A DNA stretch of 64,000 nucleotides from Meandrina meandrites (Eukaryota > Cnidaria > Anthozoa > Scleractinia > Meandrinidae). The DNA lies in the NCBI GenBank assembly GCA_963693305.1, contig OY855903.1, forward strand, positions 32,951,598 to 33,015,597, in the 5' to 3' direction. Shown here piece after piece: positions 58,454-64,000 of this stretch. Position 1 is the stretch's first letter; each line of letters begins with the position of its first letter. Made by a program: the position numbers and the translations under genes. The notes under the pieces are model-generated. The model was given only the letters and a program-made list of their open reading frames with translations, searched no databases and had not been told where the DNA came from.

Positions 58454-59500
58454 TTAAGGTAGTTGCACCGGCAAAATTTCGTATTTTTGTTTTCCCCAAT
58501 TTTCTTTCTTATCATGTTCCTTAATGCTCCTATTTTATAGATATATCGATTTTGGGACAAAATACACACGAGGAGGCGAGAACGGTGAAGTTAAAATTTG
58601 GCAATTTACCGGAAGTCAATACTATTTCCGAGTGAGGAACTGGGTCGGTTGTTAGGCTCTTTGTCCATTTCTTGGCTTTTCTCGACGATATTTCCTATCC
58701 GATAGCTGCTTTAGGACGTTGTTTTGATTGTTCAAGCACCATTTGCTTTCCATACGCCATATTGGATTTGAAACTTGTCCCTAGTCCTCAAAAGTCAATG
58801 TTCGAGAAACCGGAAGTCTGGGACGAGTGCCGCACCTAGCAACGGATAAACAAGCAAAGGTTTTGAGGTCTGCAGACCTTTAAACAGCGGAAATTCCATC
58901 CAAAATGGCGGCATTGAACACGAAGCGCTTCGAACTCTTCAATAACATAGATTTTGCCGGATTTTTCGCGGAATCTTCGCCACAATGGAATTTAATTTGA
59001 CTTTCTTGCTAAGCAGGGTTTCACAAAATCCCATTTTATTCTGGAGTGATCAAACATTTTCGAATGAAATTTGGCATGTAGTTCGTACTAGTGAAAGACT
59101 ACAATCCTGTGCTTGGCACACGAGCAAGCATCAAAACTGTCCGTATAGTGGCCGCAGATGTTCAAGGTAAAAACAATTGCTGATATCTTTTTGACAAATT
59201 TTAATATCCGATTTTGCAAGCACAGATTTTTGTGTTATTTGATGAGGAATCGAAATAAACTTTAATGATTGCCAAATAACTAAATGGCTGCAGGAAAAAC
59301 TTTAAAATGTTAAGATACGCTGTTGTTAATAAAGTTAATTATTAACATGAAAAGGTGTCATTGTGTCAAAAAAAATGTTGACAACTCATTCACCAGATAA
59401 CAATGACTGTGTGTGGCAGGTTTGAAGAATTTTGGATGAAAATATCCATGTTTCTAGTATGGTCAAAAATGCACTAAATTTGCCAGTGCAACTACCTTAA
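58454..59500. mobile_element. TTAA element nested in the OTU-carrying element, 1039 bp
   Basis: TTAA-GGTAGTTGCACCGGCAAAAT on the left (TTAA 58454-58457) faces AATTTGCCAGTGCAACTACC-TTAA on the right (TTAA 59497-59500). Inside, CAAAATGGCGGCATTG (58901) starts a short frame that stops at 59000. A possible donor (TTCAAG|GTAAAA) lies near 59167. No transposase is visible. The TTAA target allows piggyBac or Kolobok. Confidence 0.7.
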
Positions 59501-59791
59501 TGCTATTTTCAGTATTATCAAGCTTAACAGACTGAATTTTCCAGCATTACATGCGCCTTAGTAACAACACTAATTGCAATTTCTGTCAACTGAAACACTG
59601 GAATTCACGTAGTTCAAAGGGAATCTAGCAACTTTACTAGTGTATACTTGTGACCCATTTCAACTGAACAACAAGATTTCTCAACTGAACATAATTTCAG
59701 ATTCCAAATGTCAGAACGCTAATCCATTTCCAGGTCCTTTGTAAACAATACAATTCATTGCAATGTATTTAAACTTCACATTTTGCAATCT

Positions 59792-60085
59792 TTAATAACA
59801 TCTGTGATTTAATGACACAGCATTAAAAAGGCAGTTTCCATCAGGGGATGTTCTTGTTGCTGCTATTTCTGGTTCCAAAGGTAGATCTTCTGGCACCAGT
59901 GACATTGCCATTTTGTCTGTCGGCAAACCAACGTGGCCACGCAGCAGCAAAGTGCGAAAAAACTGCTTCTCATTCTCATATTTTTTTTCCAAACCCCGCG
60001 AGAATTCTAAAACGTTGTCCTCGGTCACGGTTGTACGCGCAGTCAGTAATTGAAATAACTCTTCCCGATCACTGTTGTTGCTCAT
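59792..60085 (-). pseudogene. OTU-family cysteine protease, amino-terminal fragment
   Basis: ATG at 60085 (minus strand) opens MSNNSDREELFQLLTARTTV, continues through LLLRGHVGLPTDKM and LVPEDLPLEPEIAATRT, and reaches SPDGNCLFNAVSL. D-G-N-C-L-F-x-A-x-S is the catalytic cysteine motif of OTU deubiquitinases. The similarity ends at that motif and the frame closes a few residues later (NHRCY, stop near 59792). The catalytic histidine region is absent: either spliced from an exon lost with the internal deletion, or truncated. OTU genes carried by transposons are known in animals. This copy cannot encode a complete protease. Confidence 0.7.
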
Positions 60086-60583
60086 TTTAAATTTAAATCA
60101 AGCCAAATAAGAGCACGTGGAAGGTGTCGCCAATCGTCGCCACGGTCGGAAAAGTACGGAATGCCGGCAATATGTGTTGTTAGCAAAAGGGACATTTCAC
60201 TTCACGATATACAACGTAACATTTGGAAAATCCAAGATGGCGGATGTTGACATGTTCGGTTCGTAGCATTCGTGACAATTTTGCTTAACAGACTTCATCG
60301 TTCGCGCCGATTCATCTACCTTAAAGCTTTATTTAGTTGCAAACTACATCAAGGTAAGATAGACAAAACCCAAAGAGTTCTGGTCGCCAACTTGGCGACT
60401 AACTTTTGAATCTTGTTCGCCAGCACGGTAATTTTAGTCGCATTGGCGACTGTATTAGGCGCAATTTCATACCCTGATTTTGTACTTGGACGGTTTGATA
60501 AAAGCGATTGCGCTATACAAACATCTACATTCGCACCCTAGACTGTTACAAGCCGGAACACGAAATGGTCTGTCAACCATCTG

Positions 60584-60921
60584 TCAAACCCTTTTGTATT
60601 CTCGATTAAAATAGATCTTTCGCAATGCGTTGATTACAGTCAGTACAGTAAACTCTGCAGTCACAGCGAGAATCTTAGCTTTTTGAGGGCAGCTCCCAGT
60701 GGCTTTGCTGAGTTGTACAACGTTTGTACGGCTAAGTATATTGTTGATGTTGTTGCAATGATTTCTTTGCTGATGATTGTAAATTTGAGCCGCGAAGTCT
60801 GATTTTGTGGTGGAGTCGGTGACACGTGGAACGACTTTTTGGTTGAATTCGATTGCGTGGACATCTGCATAACTTTGGAGGCAAGTTGTTTTCTTCTCTG
60901 TATTTTTATGCGTGCTTGGAA
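60584..60921. other. Spacer with an unassigned minus-strand frame
   Basis: A stop-free minus-strand frame (60958-60584) covers this spacer and enters the inverted repeat at 60922. It encodes unrecognised residues such as HAIEFNQKVVPRVTDSTTKS. No splice support was found, so it is probably chance. Confidence 0.25.
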
Positions 60922-61539
60922 ATATGGCCTGGCGCACGCTACTGGTGTACACTGCCAAAAATCGCGCTTTAATTTGCTCGTGTGAAATTATTAAAACTCA
61001 GCTCAAGCTGAGAATTGGCCCATACTTTAAGCTGGTTAAGTTCTACCGGTTTGAGGTATTTGATTTTGTTTATAGGTCTTTAGCGAGGGAAAATAACTAT
61101 TCAATGCGCGAAAAACACGGCAATTTTAAACACCGTGCGTAACATTCGTAGTCTGATCGGCACATTTTAAGATTTCTTCGCTTCTGGTAATAGCATGCAC
61201 AAAATGTTTTCTCTATAAGAATTAACAACTTATGAGCAATCAGTATCTTAAAGGTCAACTCAAAAAACGAAAAAATAACAAAGTTAGGCTCTGAAATGCA
61301 AGGCGCCTGAGTTGTTTGCATCTATCGCGAGAAGTGTTGTGAACATTATAACGACAGTTTAAGCTGTGTTCTCCGTTGTCAAATAGATGCAGAAAAAATA
61401 GATTCAGAATTCTCATAAATTTCGGTTATTCGCTGCAGTAATTTTTTTTAATTAGAAGAGTTCTCGCGCAGTCTACGATCCACTTTGCAAGATCAGACTG
61501 CGATTTTAAAATACGAAAATGCTGTACGGCGTGCATTAG

Positions 61540-61706
61540 CCCATTTCTGAGCGTGCAAGGGCTCGAAAAACGTGCCCATGAAGCGTGCAAGAGTTGTGCT
61601 TAAAGTGTGCGTAAATTGTGCGAAAACGTGCGCTCTTTGTGCCAAAACTGTGCCTAAGGTGTGCCAAAAGTGTGCCTAATTTGTGCCTAAACTGTGCCAA
61701 GTTCTG
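61540..61706. repeat. GTGCC-rich array, left
   Basis: GTGCC or GTGCG recurs every 10-12 bases (CTGTGCCTAAGGTGTGCCAA and similar), about 14 times. It resembles the array at 62735-62885; the two flank the nested element. Confidence 0.8.
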
Positions 61707-61969
61707 CGCTCGGTTAATGTGACGTTTGGCCAAATTTGTTCTACGTTTCTATGTATTATTGTTTAGTATTACGTTTGCAGCAAAGTAATCAAACTTCGCA
61801 CTTCTTTCTTCGGGAATATAATTGCATACTGAAACAAAACAAAGTTTGACCGCAATTATTTTCAAAGGTTTCCAACGGACGAAACGAAAATAAAACGACA
61901 CAAACCGGCTACATTTTTCTCCGTTGACGTCGAGTGAAGCAATGCACTTGCTACGGCATTTTGAGAACA

Positions 61970-62704
61970 AAATGGTAATGTACATTACTGCTTCAAGTTT
62001 GGATGGAATTTTTAGAAGGATCAGTAAAGCCATTGAGTGAATAATTGACTGCAGAAGCCATCCGCTAAAATTAAAACTTTCGCTTTAGTGTGAACAAGTG
62101 AATAATTAACTCGTCTATGCAGAATTGCACGGCTTTGAAATTTTTGATATTTTGACGCTTTTGAATACATTTCTTGGCTTCTTCTTAACTGGAAATTAAT
62201 TTGAAACAAAGTTTCTTTCAAGTTTCTTTCATTTTTCCATCTTTTGTCTGGAATTTTAGGCTTTTGAAGCCGAACAGATTTGACACACAAGTGTTATCTG
62301 ATACGCATGTAAATATTAATTTAACCGAGACTTGCTTCAGTTGTTTATTTAGTCACTTTGTTTTTTTATTAGTTGTTTTGAGTTGTGTTTATAGATTTAG
62401 AAACTTAAGACAATGCTTCAGAAAATACAAAGGAGTATGTTAATTAACATTAAAAGTAAACGAAAGCGAGGAATTCTGTAGTATTGTAAGCGAGTTTACG
62501 CTGTTTCACGCCGCCGATATTTGTAAATTAATTTTCAATATTCTCGAATTACCTCTTTTCTACACCAAGAAATTTCCTTAGTACTTTTGAATCAATGGAA
62601 GTGTCAGTTGTACAGAATGAAAACCTATCTTTTACCAGAGTATTTTACGATAATTTTAAGACTTTGTACAAATTCTCTGTGTTTTTCAGGCGTCGATAGG
62701 TTAA
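61970..62704. mobile_element. Diverged inverted relative of the 19.6-kb TTAA element
   Basis: Read on the minus strand this region aligns patchily with 19625-20640. Shared words include AAGAAATGTATTCAAAAGCG, AATACAAAGGA and TACAGAATGAAAACCTA. Its outer end GGCGTCGATAGG-TTAA (to 62704) matches the CCCATTGACGCC terminus with changes. The other end is not clear; TTAA at 61714-61717 is a candidate. Confidence 0.6.
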
Positions 62705-62734
62705 AGTGAGCTCAGTATCAAAACACTATCCGTA

Positions 62735-62885
62735 AGCCGTGCGTAAAGTGTGCCTTCACTGTGCCTTACCCGTGCATAAACTGTGCCTTATTCGTGCCTA
62801 TACCGTAAGCAAACCGTGCGTTAACTGTGCCTAAGTTGTGCCTCTAGTCATCCTCTTTCCGTGCCCATGCACAAAAACCGTGCAA
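62735..62885. repeat. GTGCC-rich array, right
   Basis: GCCGTGCGTAAAGTGTGCCT and similar words repeat at 10-12 base spacing, like 61540-61706. The two arrays may be halves of one array split by the nested element. Confidence 0.75.
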
Positions 62886-63052
62886 TTTGCCGAAGCACGA
62901 ATTTCGTGCATTATAACGATGTTACGGTCGTGTACACCAGTAGCGTGCGCCAGGCCATATATGATCACTTTTATCGATCCGCGCATCTGTCGTTCTGCAA
63001 CTTTGAGCTTTGATCGCTCAAGTAGCTAGTAGCGGCTGCCGGCCGTTATACA

Positions 63053-63240
63053 TGCATCACTTGTAAAGATCTATACGGATTTACGTTGTTTTTCATTTTG
63101 ATTTGCATTGGGAGTAAAAGAAGCAAGCTCTAAGCAGACAAATTCAAGTTTACGTGTTTTCGTGCTAGCGTGTGTACACTCTTTTCTCTGTACAGCGTTT
63201 ACGATTGACGTTCAATTTCCGGAATGTGTTTTGATAGTGC
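63053..63240 (+). repeat. 190-bp dispersed repeat, copy 2
   Basis: Same orientation and nearly the same sequence as 9349-9538 (GCATCACTTGTAAAGATCTA to GTGTTTTGATAGTGC). Similarity stops sharply at both ends. Confidence 0.85.
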
Positions 63241-64000
63241 CATGAGCAGGTTTGATTACTGTGAAGATTAAGTGTCGCATAAAATTCATTTTGAAATCGG
63301 CTAGGTTGACCTTTGTCGTGTGACACTGATAATCTTCTGTCAGCTAGCGATTACACATAATTCACTTTCAATTTCGCTTTCACCGTCACATGCAAACTTA
63401 AGAAAATTCTGTTGATTTTTCTATAGGGCAGAAACAACATACACATGATTTAAGGTAAAATAAAAATAAAATATGTTCACAATCGATTTTCAAATCATCA
63501 TCACATACCAATCAAAACAAAACCATCAGCACGTAAAGTACAGTGGTCTGTCATCGGTCTTAATAAACCGCAATGTCAAATTGAGAGTGGCGTTACATGT
63601 AGGTCTGCCAACCATCTGTCAACGGCCTTTTGTTTACATCTGATCGACCGAGGGAAGGATCGACCGCTTCAAATCGCCACCCCTTCCGTAACTCCCGTTT
63701 TGCATACGCAAAAACAGTCGTAAAAAGTGTCTGTAACTGGAGCTGGCCGCTTCTTCTCATAAGTGGCCACTTGAGGTGTAGGGGATAGATGACCGCTTAT
63801 GGGAGCTTGCCCAGCTAACAACAAATACAGTACCGTATTGGAAATAAAAACAAATACGGCCGTATTAAATGTGGCTAACTGAAATTTAGACAAGGTTAAA
63901 CTCGAGACAATATTTGCTGCCCAGCAGTTGGTCCCCGGAAGTTGGGGCGGTCTTAGGGTTTATTCAGGGGCTTCAGTAAATTTACAGCTCTCCCGTGAAG
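63241..64000. other. Window end, nothing recognised
   Basis: Short words such as CCAACCATCTGTCAA (63608) recur near 60575, indicating another dispersed repeat. No exon could be supported. Confidence 0.35.

Larger units (their letters stand above)
58058..60481. mobile_element. Inverted-repeat element carrying an OTU gene start, 2414 bp
   Basis: Ends CAGGGCACGAAATT (from 58063) and AATTTCATACCCTG (to 60476) are near-perfect inverse repeats flanked by ATTTT at 58058-58062 and 60477-60481. Subterminal GGTCGCCA / TGGCGACT words resemble those of the element at 44896-48185, which also has a 5-base duplication. A TTAA element is nested at 58458-59496. The OTU-family exon reads leftward from 60085. 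No transposase was found, so this is probably an internally deleted derivative. Confidence 0.7.
60922..62960. mobile_element. Element with 31-bp perfect inverted repeats, 2039 bp
   Basis: ATATGGCCTGGCGCACGCTA begins a 31-base terminus at 60922-60952 that is exactly inverted at 62930-62960. The flanks do not show a long duplication; TA or ATA next to TGGCCTGG is the only candidate. Inside are two GTGCC-rich arrays and a diverged TTAA-type element. No transposase frame is present. The superfamily is unknown. Confidence 0.75.

Overview
This window looks like nuclear DNA of a cnidarian, most likely an anthozoan such as a stony coral. It is AT-rich and gene-poor, with GT-AG-spliced micro-exons and many decayed transposons. 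The organism call rests on resemblance to coral and anemone transposon and zinc-ribbon families known from memory; no search was possible. I see no prokaryotic operon, CRISPR array, rRNA or tRNA gene.

Layout. 1-6.7 kb: a GTTCGATT-rich start, a 772-bp Harbinger-type MITE (374-1145, TTA duplication), a 41-bp tandem repeat, an 873-bp TA-flanked inverted-repeat element (3667-4539), a perfectly centred 120-bp foldback and an EcoRI-site minisatellite. 6.8-12.6 kb: the best cellular-gene candidate, a plus-strand zinc-ribbon gene of small exons joined by phase-1 introns. Its last recognisable exon (12198-12584) carries a frameshift and runs directly into the gag of a BEL/Pao retroelement. A minus-strand sushi (CCP) exon lies in one intron. 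12.6-16.5 kb: a multiply broken BEL/Pao element (gag, protease, reverse transcriptase, RNase H region, start of integrase).

16.5-27.5 kb: a tandem array of about 840-bp units. The third unit is split by a 6552-bp transposon with TTAA duplications (18437-24988). That transposon carries a THAP-domain pseudogene on one strand and a P2X7-like zinc-domain pseudogene on the other, a Kolobok-type arrangement, and it has a second TTAA element nested inside it. A further insertion of about 1.9 kb sits in the same unit. 27.5-38 kb: mostly featureless, with a 383-bp TTAA MITE whose empty site survives in a neighbouring duplicate, one possible first exon on the minus strand and an AAT microsatellite.

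38-48 kb: two 5'-truncated LINEs with poly(A) and clear target-site duplications, a minus-strand LINE reverse-transcriptase scrap, an internally deleted second BEL/Pao copy, foldbacks, and a 3290-bp inverted-repeat element that received one LINE. 48-55 kb: a direct duplication of about 2 kb, a (CATTC)16 microsatellite and two possible exons. 55-64 kb: quiet sequence, an inverted-repeat element carrying the start of an OTU-family gene and a nested TTAA element, and a 2.0-kb element with 31-bp perfect inverted repeats enclosing GTGCC-rich arrays.

The window is best read as layered transposon history. Four elements of different terminal sequence all used TTAA targets, and three insertions can be read against intact neighbouring copies. 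No functional multi-gene system can be defended from the sequence.
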